From Manduca sexta (Eukaryota; Arthropoda; Insecta; Lepidoptera; Sphingidae), in the NCBI RefSeq assembly GCF_014839805.1, contig NC_051124.1:5456001-5520000 (forward strand): a stretch of 64,000 nucleotides of DNA, read 5' to 3'. Within the stretch, counting starts at the first letter, position 1, and every line of letters starts with the position of its first letter. Under the pieces are notes generated by a model. The model had not been told where the DNA came from and ran no database searches. It saw nothing but the letters and a program-made list of their open reading frames with translations. The position numbers were made by a program, and so were the translations under genes. This document shows positions 11,237-24,959 of the stretch, piece after piece.

Positions 11237-11914
11237 GCTTTTTCAACTCAAATTGGTTTGATACATTTAGTGAAATGCATAACGCTGACATAATGCATTT
11301 TGACGCCGACTAACAACGAACAGACATCGATTGACATAATAATATTCTGTCAATGGTCAGAATCCGAAGTGATTCCTTTTGAACTTAAATACTAGCAAAA
11401 CAAACATTCACACGAGCAATGAACGCTACGCAGTGCCTATATTGGATTTCCTATAATATCCTGAATGACATTGCAACTATTTTACTTAAGCCGGGTAAAA
11501 TCAGGTATCAAATACTCTACGTTTTTATATAAAATGAATTTTCCATATAAATTGCTATTAGCATACCAGTAAAACAGACACAGTATAAACAAAGTTTTCA
11601 GGTTATGCGGGTGAAGGCGAGTTAAAATTAAACCGTAGAGCGAAGGAAATGGGGTCGCCTCTAGCAGGGCTTCACTTTTGTACCGGGAGCCTTTCAATTA
11701 CTTAACCCGCAGGTAAATGTGTTCCCGTCAAAGAAAACTATACGATCTTCGTACGTATGTCTTGGGTTAACTAGCTTTTGCTAAAGGTTTGGTTTATAAG
11801 AACTATTATTGGATATTAGAACGTTTATATATAATTTGTGAATGGCTGAAGCAGTGATATGTTAAATATTTCTAAGAACCTTTTTTTAGGTTAATGGTGT
11901 ATTAAATATGTAAA

Positions 11915-12009
11915 GCGAGCATCCTGGTTGCACCTCTGCCTACTATCCTAGGGGATATCCTATACTACCTTAGGGGATAAAGGTGTGATGTACGAGTAAG
12001 TGAGTGTGC
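11915..12009 (+). repeat. SINE family B, 3' end fragment
   Basis: CATCCTGGTTGCACCTCTGC, CTTAGGGGATAAAGGTGTGA and a TG-rich end match the 3' part of the full-length B copy at 46952-47208. Confidence 0.55.
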
Positions 12010-12359
12010 AGATTATAAAATAAATTCCAATATAGCTTGAAAACTACGAAGTAAATTTTCTTATTCGACTTTCTTGTAGATTACGTGTAAGACAATGGAA
12101 ATGTAGACCAGAGCGTTTCATAACGCCAGCGCATTATGATCTCAGCGATCGCTTATCTCTGACTCAGTGTTCACGCTTCTAATATCCGCTCGAGATATCG
12201 CAGCCGCGAGCTACATCTGCATTAAAACCTTTGTGCCTAACGTTTCAGATATTGCCTTAATACCTAAGATTATTTTCTTAGAATAGCGTCTTAACACTAA
12301 AAGCTTGTTTTTCAATGCTCAAGTAAATGTGATCTATGTTATTTTTAGACATTTAATGT

Positions 12360-12490
12360 AGATAGTCTTTGTCAAAGGCAACACGACTTTACTCACGTCT
12401 ACGTAGTCGGAATCGCCGACCAGTTTCGACCTATTAAGTAAGTCATCTTCAGAGGCGAGTGCTAAGAGGACGTAGCGTCGCGAAGGCCTC
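12360..12490 (-). mobile_element. Penelope-like 3' end with a hammerhead-ribozyme-like core
   Basis: On the minus strand the sequence contains CTGAAGA (12446-12452), GAAA (12424-12427) and GTC (12418-12420) in hammerhead order. A short pairable segment (TGAC...GGTC) lies between the first two. Penelope-like elements are known to carry hammerhead motifs with a minimal stem III in their terminal repeats. The plus strand shows GACCAGTTTCGACC and GTCATCTTCAG, a signature I know from such repeats. No coding part is present. Confidence 0.45.
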
Positions 12491-13224
12491 TCGATATCGA
12501 TCAGTGATTTAATATCTCACGTAAGTTTTAATAATATCATTAGATAGTATTTGTTTGATTATCATTTATTTGGGTATAGTTGATATATTTTGGTCGTCTT
12601 ATTTCCTATTGTATGAGTAGCATTTAAAACATAGCCGCGCAAGATAACAGCGATTAAAAATTGCAAAGTCGCCATGACTGATTTTGCCGATTGTGTGGCT
12701 TAGTCGCGGTTTGAAGAAAATTTTGCTGTTGTAATGAGTGATTATTAAAGACTAACATCTAGTTATAGTGCCGACTGTTGAGTAGTGCCATACGCGGCTT
12801 TGTTCTTTAAAGTTTTGTATTGGTTGTTACTGTTTATATACATTCGTGTTGCCTAACATCAGGATAACGGTTTACTTGTATCGTCCGTATAAACAAGTTT
12901 AAGACACTGCTGTCGGTGGATATCAGAACAACTTTGATCACAAATGAACGGATCTAAGCCGACCTTGGCACCCGGAAAACTACACAACTTCGAAAATCAT
13001 ACTAATATGTGACGCGGTAATACAATCATATCGATACAATGGTACAATAAAAATCAACGGCCGCTGTGAGCCCTTGACACCTAATGCTCGTGGTAAGTAA
13101 ACTCCATAGTTAGAGCCTTGAAATGCGATTGCCGATTGATATTGATTATTTCCTAGCAGTAACTGACACCTACGCAAGAACAGCAGGATTGGAAAGGTCA
13201 GAGAATGCTATCCTATCGAAAGGG

Positions 13225-13375
13225 ATATTTCATACATACATACATAGTATCACGCCTTTATCCCATAGATTCCCATATAGAGAAATCATTCCATTGGCAG
13301 AGACTATGGATTGCCCGTTTGTACGATCCTGGAATACTTCTCGCGCTTCCTCCACCTTCATCAATCATCATCATC
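13225..13375 (-). repeat. Unassigned interspersed repeat fragment (lepidopteran type)
   Basis: CATACATACATACATAGTAT, ATCACGCCTTTATCCC and TTGTACGATCCTGGAATACTTCTC resemble a common lepidopteran repeat ending, read on the minus strand. It underlies the 92-96 codon ORFs at 13123-13495, which are therefore not treated as genes. Confidence 0.4.
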
Positions 13376-13977
13376 AAAGGGAAATGGTTATATATATGTA
13401 GTTCATTTGATACAGGTTATCCTTATGATTCGGTGTTTTTATTGAGAGCTCTTAGCACCAGAAAACTGCTTTGTCAGTCCGTTACAGCTTTGTGAGATGT
13501 GATGCCGCGATGTAGGAAGACAATTAATTTATTTATTTTATTTCGAAACACCATTACACACTTCATAAATCTTAAATAAAGTGTTAGGGTACAGATATCA
13601 TTGTGTTTAATTCTTAAAGTTATTTATAAGTTACTCTAAAAAAATAATGAAGTTCTTAATTGGATATGTGTTAATAAATAACGGTTTATTTTGCTCGATT
13701 TGAAATAGGTAAGTACAATAAATTTGCGTTTGCCTAAATTAATATTAACAAGGCTCAGTATAAAAAACAGAAATATACCAGGATACAGCTTAAACCATTA
13801 TACAAGTACTTGTAGCGTTTACTTATTTTGTAATTATTTTACACTTCTTTGGAAAACTCTCAGTTTTATTTTATTTTTGTTAGGTTGAAATTGTCTCGAT
13901 GCTTATAAACGTCTTTAAAGATCGTACCACTGCTGTTGGCTATGGTTATTTATTAATATGTTTGCCGAATAACTAAT

Positions 13978-14386
13978 GATTTCTTATGTTTAAGCGAATG
14001 TTAGGCATTGAAATAAAACTATATTGCGGATTTTATATTAGTTTTTTTTCCGTCGCTTCGAACACTTTGCAGCCTTCATGGTCACGGGAGCGACTAAGGT
14101 GTTGGTCATTCGAAAAGTTAAAATTACGATATCTAATTACATTTTTTTTAAATATAGCTATTGATGAGTGAATGTGAGTGAATGAGCTCACAGTATCTTG
14201 AATTCTGGCAGCCGGTCTTTAGGGTTCCAATTCAATTAATAAAACAGGATCCCAGGCTTGCGCAAGTGTCCGACCACCTTCTCTATTGAAATTTGGATGT
14301 TTTTAAATTTCAAGAGCTTCGCAAAACGTCGGGAGAAAATTTTAATACAAAAACCGCAAAATAGTTTTATTTCAATGTCGGATAAT
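13978..14386 (-). mobile_element. Penelope-like element, degenerate short copy
   Basis: The inverted ends match the family (TTTAAGCGAATGTTAGGCAT on the left; AATAGTTTTATTTCAATGTC on the right). On the minus strand the middle carries the same C-terminal coding remnant as the copy at 28978-29550: CAAGCCTGGGATCCTG, AAGACCGGCTGCCAGA and ACTGTGAGCTCATTC. It is broken and cannot be active. Confidence 0.65.
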
Positions 14387-15776
14387 TAATGTATACTATG
14401 TATAATATTGACACTTAGAATTTTGCCGACGGGTACTGGAGACTTAATTGTAGAATTCTAAATGACTGAGTTTAGTCAAGCAGCTTATGCGTCTTACTAT
14501 GCACATTTATGATGAGAACTTATGCATATATTTTTACCATTAATAATACCGAAGATGTGAACCGGATTTGGTCGCCATATGAAAATGTATGTATATTGTT
14601 AATTCTTATTTGGTCTACAGCGATACGGGCCAGGAGCCTAGTGCAGTGACCGCCGTGAACTGATGTAACTGATGTGAAATGACCCTAAATATAATAAATA
14701 AATAAATAATAATAAATAATTAACATATTAAAAACTCCCGTCTAGTTATTTCATTATACAAGGTTTTTTATGACGTTAGTATAAATAGCTTAGCTGAAGT
14801 TAACAATTTAAATAATTTATTTCATGTAGATTATCATAAGATGATACGTTAAATGAAATAACTTTATATTAAGGTCTTATATTCATTAAGATTCAGTTAA
14901 CGGCATTCAGTTTAAAATCGTCAGTCTAGACATTGTTATCAGATTTTTCGACAGCTAAGCCAAAAACGATATCGTGACGAATATAATTTGAACACAGATT
15001 AAACATTTTGAAATATTAAAACTTATCCCTTATTAATATATAACTTATCATTTCATAGAAATAAAAATTGATACTTGATTTCTATTTAATATATTTTACT
15101 AATTTACTAATAAACAAACAAGATAGAGTCATTTAGGGGATAGAGAAGGATGTAGAGAAAATTTTATTATTTTTAAATTAAGTAGAGTTGATAAAATCTT
15201 GTGGTCAAATCATACAACAATACAGTCACGTTTATGTTCCAAAAAGTTAGTCAGATCTGGAACAAATGTTCATGGTGGTAAAGGATAAGGTAAGTGTCAA
15301 TTGCGGTAACAAATCATAGAATATTCCACAATCATTCGGTTTCTATATCATTATCTACAATATATTCATAGAAAAAATAAGGCAAACAATATCGGCACAA
15401 TGCTTTATGCTAATTATTATAAATGAATGTTGGTAAGGGTTATTGTCCAGTGCGCGCGATGTGATGCTATCTGCTTCCGAGCGTCGCGCCGGCGTTATTA
15501 TCATAATGGCCTTGAGACACGAACACTTATAAGGGGCACTTACAATCAATCAGATTTCCTTTGTGTCCTACAAATCTGTAAGAATTGTTATTGTAGTCAA
15601 TAAAGCCAAAGGTTTCTTTCGATAACATGAGTGGTAATTGTAGGTTGCAATCATGTCTAATTGGCAATTACGGTAAAAGCTACGTTTTTAAATCTCTGTT
15701 ACCTGTTTGTGTGGATCAGTGGTTTTAATAATTGGTTTGTATTTTCATTCGTTTTCTTTACAGAGTTTAGTTTTGT
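14387..15776. other. Intron 1 stretch; LINE-tail-like AAAT run at about 14640-14720
   Basis: A GC-richer segment ending in a TAAATAAATAAATAATAATAAAT-type run at 14640-14720 may be the 3' tail of a non-LTR element. The rest is AT-rich without genes. Confidence 0.35.
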
Positions 15777-16030
15777 TTTATATGGACACGAAAAATTTAC
15801 TCCACTGCATCTACTGGTAAATGGAGTAGGGTCTCATAGAATTTCGAATGAGGAGAAATGATTACCCCTTGACAGTCGACACAATTATGTCGGCCTGTAT
15901 GTGCTTGATATAAACGGGCTGATCCCGGAACGTGATACACTTACGTGGACCACTATGGCGGATTTTAACACCTTGTGTACGGTGGTCGCTATCCGGGCGG
16001 ATAAATGCTATCACCAGCAGAGAGACTATA
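15777..16030 (+). repeat. Interspersed repeat family C, copy 1
   Basis: Shared text with the copies at 37173-37415 and 58399-58640 includes GACAGTCGACACAATTATGT, GGCGGATTTTAACACCTTGT, GTACGGTGGTC and CCGGGCGGATA. The family shows no coding capacity. Its class (SINE-like or non-autonomous DNA element) cannot be settled here. Confidence 0.7.
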
Positions 16031-16339
16031 TACTTAGTATGTACTTAGTTGTAGAGTTCCGCGAATCTATTAAAGAGGGATTCAGATTCTGCAAAATAGC
16101 ACTATTGCTGCCGACGGCACTCAAAAATAGCGAGTGACGTTTCACTCTTTTGCACAGTTGGGCTTATGGACCTGACGACTCCTAATTAACCAAATTCACA
16201 CTATCAGTAATACATCTAAAAAACTCTATCCTAGATCCAATACTAATATAATACTTGCAAAACAAAAATGTTTGTACTGAAACAGCATAACGAATGTAGG
16301 GACCTTAAAACTATCAAATTAACTTTATTTTCGTAAGTA

Positions 16340-16500
16340 TTTCCTTATCAGGGCCCATGAAATCGCATTCGGAAGAATCTCGCGTTTTCCCTCCGATCCG
16401 TCACCGGGACAATGGGAGCGACCTGGGAGTTGAACCGAGGACCTCGTCCCGCCCGTCACGTGATAACGTTATTGATAGTGCCGTCGACTGTAACTGATAG
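16340..16500 (-). repeat. tRNA-derived SINE, separate family
   Basis: On the minus strand GGTTCAACTCCCAGG is a good B box, preceded by GACGAGGTCCTC and followed by GCTCCCATTGTCCCGGTGAC. The sequence differs from families A and B. Only this copy was found in the window. Confidence 0.45.
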
Positions 16501-18454
16501 TTCGGCTATTGATTTTTGTATGTCTTTCATATATTTGCTCAGTTCTTAAAGAGTAAAATGCACGCCAAGATTAACATTAGAAAAAATATATGAAATTTAA
16601 AATAAAAATGGGCATTAAAATTTTAATTATTTTTTAAATAAACATATTTAAGGTACTTTTTAGATAACTTTTTTAAATTACAGCAGATTGAAACGTCGAT
16701 CGTCTATCTTCAATTCAGTCGTTCTATTCATCAATAGTGACAACGAACTGGTATAACAAAGTACCGCATATTTATTGTACAGTGGTCCTTTTCTTCAAAT
16801 ATAAGATTCTAAGGGTCTGTTTTACAACTTTGTAGTAAATGGCATTCGTCATATAAATGTATAAGCTGATCAAATAAAATACTTTTATCTATGCTCCCAA
16901 ATCATTGGTAATACAGAGAGTACTATATACATTAGCTGGTTAATACGATTACTGTCAATAAAGTTTACTTGAATCTTGTGGAACAGCCCTTACGTTACGT
17001 AATTCTCAGAATTTAAACTGGCTATAATGCGTTTTAAGCTAGAGTATAAAAACGATTGCTAAAAAATACACAAATTGGTTATATCCGTAGTGTTGTTTTA
17101 GTGCTTGAATATAATAGCTACCTCTAACTGATCTACACAATTTCACTCGCGTTAAAATCCTTTTCTTAAGAATGAATTATATTTCTATAAATAAAAATAT
17201 ACTTAAGTACTTATAATTATCTACTAGTAGTCATCTAATGGTTGAAATTCACTGTCGAATTTCATATATTTGTATATCATATATTTTATTACATATATTA
17301 CATATAAATTTTATTTTTCTGCACTCCTTTTCTATATGAATTTTAATTTTGCCCAATCTCACACGTCTCCGCGCGTGCTATATAGGTGTAAGGGGTACAA
17401 AGTTCTTGTTCATATATAAATTAGCACATGACTAATTATATCTTATCATAAAATAAATAATTTACAGAAATTAATGCTTAAATGCACGCCTTATTTTAAA
17501 GATAAGATAATATTATCGACGTATTGGAATCAAAAGAATGCATTCTGAGAGTCAAGAACAAAAATGATAATTTAAATCAAAATGTTTTAAAGAATATTTC
17601 TAATAAATATTTTTGAAGAAACTTTAAGTTAATATTACATATTCACAGTCTATACTCTACTCGCCTTACTAATAAATATACGTCTGTATTAGTTATTCAA
17701 AGTTTTGTTTTGTAATTAATTCATGTGACATTTATAAATCATTTCATTCACGAAGACGCGCCTGACTATTCAGCCCAATCGCTCACAGTGTACGTGAGCA
17801 GTATAAGTGCACACGCACACTACGATGGATAGCGTCGGGGAAAGTGCTTGAATCTGTCCCCTTACCCCGCGACATCCCACAACAACCCCGCTGAAAATGT
17901 GGTGACGCACGTCTTCATCGACGAAATGAGCTATATCATAGGAACCGAGACTACATAAAACCGACATTTTGTCCATATTTGTATAACTATGACAGATTTG
18001 TAGGTGCAACGTTTATTAATAAAAACCTAAATATATTTTCTTTAGAGTTACATACTCCGTACAAGAATTTAGTAAAGGTTTTTTGGATTATAAAGTCCTG
18101 CGTAGATGACATATTAATTAGTAATGTTTATTGTTAAGGCTTTCAGTATTAATCAATAAAAGAACAATGGAACAGAAAGTATTCTTATCTACGAAATGTC
18201 AAGTCTCTACGAGGTTTACGCTTCCGGTCTCTTATCTCGTGTCCTCGATGCGAGACGTGTGGCGAAATAAATGGATTTTTCACCGATTTTCCTTCCGCAC
18301 TTTACCCCCGAATAGATATGGCAAAGGACGTTTTAAAACAAAGTATTTTTTCTGCATTTATTAGTTATTTGGTAGCGCTTAATCGATTCTGATGTTAGTA
18401 TAAGTAGACTGTCATGGTATGTATGAGTACATTATTCAGTTAAATAAATAAATA
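16501..18454. other. Intron 1 stretch without recognisable genes
   Basis: Mostly AT-rich. A GC-richer patch at 17760-17960 is not a repeat known from this window and could be regulatory or an old element. Confidence 0.35.
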
Positions 18455-18530
18455 GATGCCTCGTTGGCGTAAATGTATTATGGTACGACTGCAGTGCTGA
18501 AGTCTCGTGTTTGATGCTCAGGTCGGAAAA
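18455..18530 (+). repeat. SINE family B head fragment
   Basis: GCCTCGTTGGCGTAAATGTA, ATGGTACGACTGCAGTGCTG and the decayed B box region GTTTGATGCTCAGGTCGG follow the head of the full B copy at 46952. Confidence 0.5.
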
Positions 18531-18844
18531 AATATTATTAAAATTAAAATATTGAGATATAGTACTTGCCATGGGCAGGTCCGATTTACACTTCGCCGGT
18601 TTTTTGTTACGTCTTAAAGGTGTTTAATAAAAAAGAAAATGACCGGTAGTCAAAATATGTGTTCTTGACACTGAGACATAACATTAATGTTTAAGTCTTG
18701 AGCACGAATTATTTCAGGACAAGCTTTGTGTATTGTTGTTTTAAATTTATTGCCATTATACCCGATGATATTTGAGATTCAGTATAACTTTTGTAATGCG
18801 ATTACTGATATTATAATAGCACGTGCGTGATAGGTTTTTTGTCA

Positions 18845-19020
18845 CATAACACACACACACACTCCTTTTTATTTTCAAAGGCAGGCAGAGGTTCACTAGT
18901 GCGCTCACTTTTTACCATGAATATTCCATTCCATAATATGATGGAGGAGAGCTTATTGCCATAACGAGCCCAAATTCCAGAATTCAGGCTGATACTGAAT
19001 AGAAAAATCAAATATCACTA
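18845..19020 (-). repeat. SINE family B, 3' part
   Basis: An AC-rich tail, then AAAGGCAGGCAGAGGTTCAC, ATTCCATTCCATAATATGAT and CAAATTCCAGAATTCAGGCT mirror the B consensus on the minus strand. The tRNA-like head is missing. Confidence 0.65.
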
Positions 19021-19169
19021 TGAAATTGTTGTGTAATATTTTTTTCTGTGGTTTGACTGTCATTTATTTCAACCGATATAGTATATTAATAATTGTAACT
19101 TTTATGACACGTTACATACAATTTTACTATTTTTAAACATATACTTCAATTTGGATTATGCATAATGCA

Positions 19170-19560
19170 TTCACTTGACTGCCTTGGTGGCGTAGTTGGA
19201 ATTGTACACGGTACGAATACGACTACTACGCTGAGGTCCTGGGTTCGAATTTTGGGTCGGGCCAAAATAAGTGTGACTGGGATTTATCTTCTTAAAAATA
19301 GTCAGTCGCAACTCGGAGTCAGGAATTTGGCGGTTTGTTATTCCGTGCCTTGGAAAGCAAGTAAAGCCATTGATCCTGCGCCTAATCTCTCCCTGGTTAT
19401 GTCGGATTGCCGTCTCACCGGACTATGAAAGTAAAATAGAGTGCACCTGTGTATTACGCACACACTTGTGGAATATATCTCCTGCATACTTGGCTGAACT
19501 CTATTGAGATGGGCCGCCGCGCCTAAATTCGGTTACGTAGGAATCAATGCATGCAATTCT
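19170..19560 (+). mobile_element. SINE family B variant (B2) with a longer 3' body
   Basis: The head CCTTGGTGGCGTAGTTGGAA with a B box-like GGGTTCGAATT matches family B. The body then departs with CTCGGAGTCAGGAATTTGGC, GCGCCTAATCTCTCCCTGG and GACTATGAAAGTAAAATAGA. The same 3' body occurs inverted at 41229-41495. The 87-codon ORF inside is incidental. Confidence 0.6.
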
Positions 19561-20154
19561 TCAATAAATAACAGCGTTTAATTCATACTGACACATTTTT
19601 AAGACATCATTTTGAATTGTACTCCATTAACTAGTAATCATTATCCAACAGCCAATTAGCATCAGAACATTTTCATGTTCCGTTCATATTACAGTTAAGT
19701 TCAAGCTTCCTACTTTTAATTTAACGTGCTGCTTCGTAAATATTATTAACATTTCGTAGTACCACCACAAAAATGTTACTGCCGAGTATGCGTGGGCAAT
19801 TATACATTTTTAACCTAATTACTTTGATCTACTTACTTTCTGTGTAGTTGAAGTTTTATTTCTACTTTACTTTTAGATATGAAGAAGTTGTTTTTAATTA
19901 TGTGAAAAACGAATGTTAAAAAATAAAAGTAGTGTTTCTGGTTTTAGTTATGTTTCATGTTTCAGTTGCAAAGGTTGGTAGTGTTTTTTAGATAGAAATT
20001 GTTATTAAAATGAGGAAGTATATTTCAATAATCATTGGTATACTCCATTTAAAGGTTGATTTATATAGATGTCGATGTAAGGACCTTCGGTTAAGGACGT
20101 TGAACTAGATATCAGATTTGTTTCTTTTAAATAATTTATTTACAAACTTTTTAT

Positions 20155-20235
20155 ACATAGATGTATAATGGCGGAATTAATGCCGAGGGAATTCTCTACC
20201 AGCCAACCTTTGAGTGTTACAGATAAAACAATATA
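20155..20235 (-). repeat. LINE 3' tail fragment
   Basis: GGAATTAATGCCGAGGGAAT and TCTCTACCAGCCAACC are the reverse of the GGCTGGTAGAGAATGCC tail seen at 5915-6010. Confidence 0.5.
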
Positions 20236-20861
20236 TGTAGGTATAATAAATAATAATCTAAATATAGAAATAGCATAAAATATATAAAAGTATAACTACA
20301 CGAACATATTCAATAAACATTATACACAAATACAATATAAACACAAATAATAATATATAAAATGCATATAATTTCATATTAACAATTGTTTTTCTTTTTA
20401 GCAGTACGACGGAGACATTTTTATGAAAATTCAAATAAATTTTCATTTAGTCAACAGGCTCGTAACAATTGACAATAGAAAGATACACATAACGACGAAA
20501 ATATCTATTATAGTACAGTTTTCATAAATAATTTCTGCAAGCCTGCATCGCGTAGAAAGCGCGCATAGAATTTTCTCGTTATTTTTCTTTTTATTTACAT
20601 AATAAAAGTGATTGCATCCACGTACAGCATGTTGAGTTAGCTATGGCGGTGCATCGTAAAGATTTAATTGGTGATAAAGCCGAATAATTGGTCTCGGCTA
20701 TCGGCTATCGATGCACGCGCACTAATGAAACAGTATTATTCTGTTACGGTTCCCGCTTACCATCTGCATATTATGTAGCCGAGGAAAATAAAATTCTTTT
20801 GATATTTTTATTTAACATTATATTTACTTATTTGAGATGAAATAAGTAAGTAAGACAATCC

Positions 20862-21010
20862 AGTGGTTGTCTGGTAGAGATCGCCCCGAGCGATAAGACC
20901 GCCATATGTACCACCGATGTTTTAATCATTTCCACCGTTTTTATATATTTGTCTTGTTTTTTTTTTTATTTTATATTTACGGTGTACAGTAAAATTTAAA
21001 TAAATAATTA
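20862..21010 (+). repeat. LINE 3' tail fragment
   Basis: GTGGTTGTCTGGTAGAGATC and GATAAGACCGCCATATGTACC, followed by a TAAATAAATAATTAAATAA end, are typical of a non-LTR retroelement 3' tail. The sequence resembles but does not equal the tail at 5915. Confidence 0.5.
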
Positions 21011-23089
21011 AATAAGACTCAGAACACTTGATGTCAATCATTGATTTCGAATAAATAATAATATAATAAAGTTTGCTTATTCTTGTGGAGAGTAAGTTAC
21101 TTTTTGGGTATCCTATAGCCTTAGGTTCGGAAGTTTTGCAAGTAAAAGTTATTCCATAAGATTGTTAAAGGCGTAACAAAATTTTATAAAATGCGTAGTC
21201 AGGTATTGGAAATAGAAATAGAATTAGTAACTTCGCGTTACATGACAGAATTTTTATTGAGGTATATTAAAGCTATAATATAAATATATTAATATGTGAA
21301 GAAAAAACTTTGTACCTCTTTTTAAGCACATTGCACACAGAGAAGTGCGAGACTTGAAGTAGATATAGATAAGGAATGCAGAAGAATAATATTTATGTAC
21401 AATGTATGTTACGAATATATGCATGCGGTCGCTAGTCCAAATAATTCTTCGGAGCACTACCTATTATTATATTATTTCTTATTTAAGATTAAGAAGAATA
21501 TAGAGTACCTACACAGTTTTTCATCACAGCAATAACATATTGCGAAGTGGCTATAGATTCATTATGTTCAATGCTGTGAAAAAAGTCAGTTTAAATCAAC
21601 ACCAAGTTGTTTTATGATAATATACTTTATATTTTCGTATTACTATTAACATTTTCACATACAGTTATGTAAATTATACTATATTGTTAGGTATAAAATA
21701 TAAGATAATCAAAGAATGACTGATGCTTGTTTGTTTTTGTTAAAACATGAAAACACTTTGTAAACATGTAATGATCTAAATCGCGTTGTCTCTGTATTGT
21801 CTGTTTAAATATCAATAACATTATTATTAAGTGTTTTTTAATGTAATCGCTATACATTAAAGGACTCTTTGAGAACAGTTTTATATCAAAAGCAATATCA
21901 TAAAGATATAAAAAAAAAATCAAGACTCCCAATTTTCACAATAAACATACTAAAATAAAATGTAAACCTTCTTCTAATCTTTAATAATTAGCAGAAGAAA
22001 ACGTAAGGTTAGCGTGACAAAGTGTCAACTCCGCTGCAGTCAAGTCAGGAGTAAATAATGCGAAGTAATTAAAAGATTTTATATAGTGAGTTCGTGACTC
22101 TACGCAATAAGTGGACACATGATCTACATTGACCTCAGTTTTCGGAATATCGGGGTACAGGTATACCATTTTTTTAAACTCCTGTCGTCTTCTCTCTTGT
22201 CAGGAATTCCTAAAGTTTCGTCTTGGGAAATTGCGTTGATAATTTATTTCTTTTTTTGTCAATATCTTTTGTTGTTTTTTGTATTTATTGTACTTACAGA
22301 CATATACTGTATGCTTTTAGGCGTTTTGTGCAGTCGATAATCTTGAAAGAAATGTCATTTTGACTATCTTCTGTCTTATTAGGGAAATAAATACACGTTA
22401 ATCACACACAAAACGTTAAATGTGCGGACCATATTTAATTAGCTAAGATTTTAATAATCTTGTTGATTTAATGTGTCTTCTACTTCCTTCTACATACTCT
22501 TATCTAACTCTAACCTAGGATCAGCCGACTGATTATCACATATGTTGCAACAAGAAGACGTCTTAATTTTAAACCTCTCGTGTCAACCCTGTCAAACATC
22601 GTATCAAAATCAGTACGGAACCCATCATTAACTAAATCAAAAACAGAACCCAAACTAACCGCCGTTAACATACCGAACTAAACTATATAAATAGGTTAAC
22701 TATTTTTGATAATAGGAGGTTATATCGTTATAAATGCTTATTAAGGTTGCGCCGGGTATAGTCACGTCAATTAGGCGGTAATCTCGCTTCGTGACTTTTG
22801 ACTTATGAGCCACCGATCTCCGATGGCCGTTTTGGTAGAAAAATCACGGTGTAATAAATATGATTATACGGCGTGTAAGTAAGTCGTTGTGTTTAATTTT
22901 ATTATGAAATTTATCACTTCGCTATGACCTTCTCGGGCGGGATTAAAGGGGGACATTTTGGGCGTTATTTTGTGTTTTATGGATTATTGCTTAGTGAACG
23001 GAGAAGCAGATGTCTAAAAAATAAATTGTCACGACAACGTTGTCTTACTTTCTTTTTTTATGCGATAATTGAGATTGGATGTTTGTTAG

Positions 23090-23260
23090 AAGGAAACTCA
23101 AAAACATCTGAACCGATTTGGGTCAAATTTCGCACTCGCATAGACCATGTCCTGTATTAACATATATCGTACAGTTTTCCCCTATAGATCGGTACAGATA
23201 TTTAAAAACTATGTGGAAAGTCTGTTCAAGCGGGCAAAGCCGGGAGCAACACATAATATA
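23090..23260 (+). repeat. Interspersed repeat fragment (footprint of a non-LTR-type family)
   Basis: GAAACTCAAAAACATCTGAACCG and TTTGGGTCAAATTTCGCAC, then GGGCAAAGCCGGGAGC, follow a pattern common in arthropod genomes. Related text is found at 58965-59420 and 60570-60800. Confidence 0.45.
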
Positions 23261-24959
23261 CTATACAAATTAATTATAAATCACGATATTTGAGGAATAG
23301 ACATCCTTCAATCTTTCATATTGAAATAGTTTAGGCAAAAATAGGAATGCTTATGGATTTTGTTATTTTGGCTTTAAAAGTATTTGGAGTATGTTTACGA
23401 TAATCCATTAAACGAAACTCAACATTATGCAATTTACTCAGTACATTTATAAAAGAACTATTAAATGCAAGTAACGTTGGTAATTAAGTTTCAATTTGCA
23501 CACATCAGCAGGCAAACAAAGAAAGAGTCCATCAGATAGAGGTTATTTACACGGAGGGACGAGAGGCTCGCCCTCGGTACAATTACGTTCATTAGCATGT
23601 TAGATACTCGAATTGCAGATATAGCTAATATTGTGGCATACTGTTTGCGAGGTCTTACCGCTTTACCGACCTGTAAAACATTGTACTAATATTGTTTTAT
23701 TTAAGTAATATGTCACTTAACATACAATATGGATATTTCAGCATAGCACCATAAAATATAAAGTCATTAAAAATGGTAGATTTCTCTCATACAATGAACT
23801 TGGCCTACTTTTAAATGCTCGACTATTGCATTAATATAATTCATTCCTATAAGAGTAATTAGTAATGTCTGGTATCAAACTAACGTTGCCAAAGACCAAT
23901 TCAAATCAATAAAAGATAAAGCCGTTGTTCAGCGGCGAAAATTTAAAAGGCTAAAATATTGCAGACATAACATCCTATTAGCTAAACTAGAGTTTGTAAT
24001 ATACATAAATTAAGATAATACGTTCAGGTTTAACGAAGAACCTTGAAGTTTCGACAAATAATTGAATTGCCTAAACTATGCCGCAGAGCTATTAAGTGTA
24101 CGGTAGAGATATGGCGAATGATAACAATCAGAGAATTTATATGATCTTAATGTTAAAATAAAGAAATTTCACGAAACTTAAAGTCACGATAACGTATCAG
24201 AAGAATGTAAACTCGCTCACTTCACGTATAAAAACATTTCTAGTTTGTGTACCTATAAATTATAATTAACACAAATTGTGTTCACTTTAGGAGTATAGAA
24301 CAATTAAATATTTCTTAGTAAATGCCTTGTTATTTTACTGTTTCAGCTCGCAACATTTGAACACGAAACTCTAGTTTTAAGGTTAAGTCTAAATAGACAA
24401 TATTTCATACATTTTCTTCGTTATCTATATATTTAAAAATACAAAAATAAAAGACAAAAACTATGGTTTTATATAAGATTCGTGAACCAAACATTGTACT
24501 TAAATTACAAAATATTTTTCCTTGGGTAAAGTGATTAGGAACATACTTTCAGATTATAAAGAAAAATAAGAAAAACAAGCATGACATTTACAGTGATACT
24601 AAAAATATGAGTTACTATACGACATATTTTAGTCTAAAACAATATTGTTCGAAACTTTTAAAAGATAACAATAGAAGCGTTTACGTAACGAAAGACCTTT
24701 TCCAGCGCGTTCCGTGTTCATTATTATTATGTCGAGCACAATTAATTTCTTTTGTCTCTATAAGGTTTAATTTTGTGGTCAATGCAGAATTAAAAATATT
24801 TATACTAAATATAAGAACAATGCTTTAACACTTTTTTGAATTCTGTAACAATACAAAAATTGTAAAGTAAGTTGTTAAATTGCCTTTCAAGCAGGATTGT
24901 GCTAAGGGAAAACTATGTGACGTAAATATGTGAATTACGTGTTCAAAAACGATCTTATA

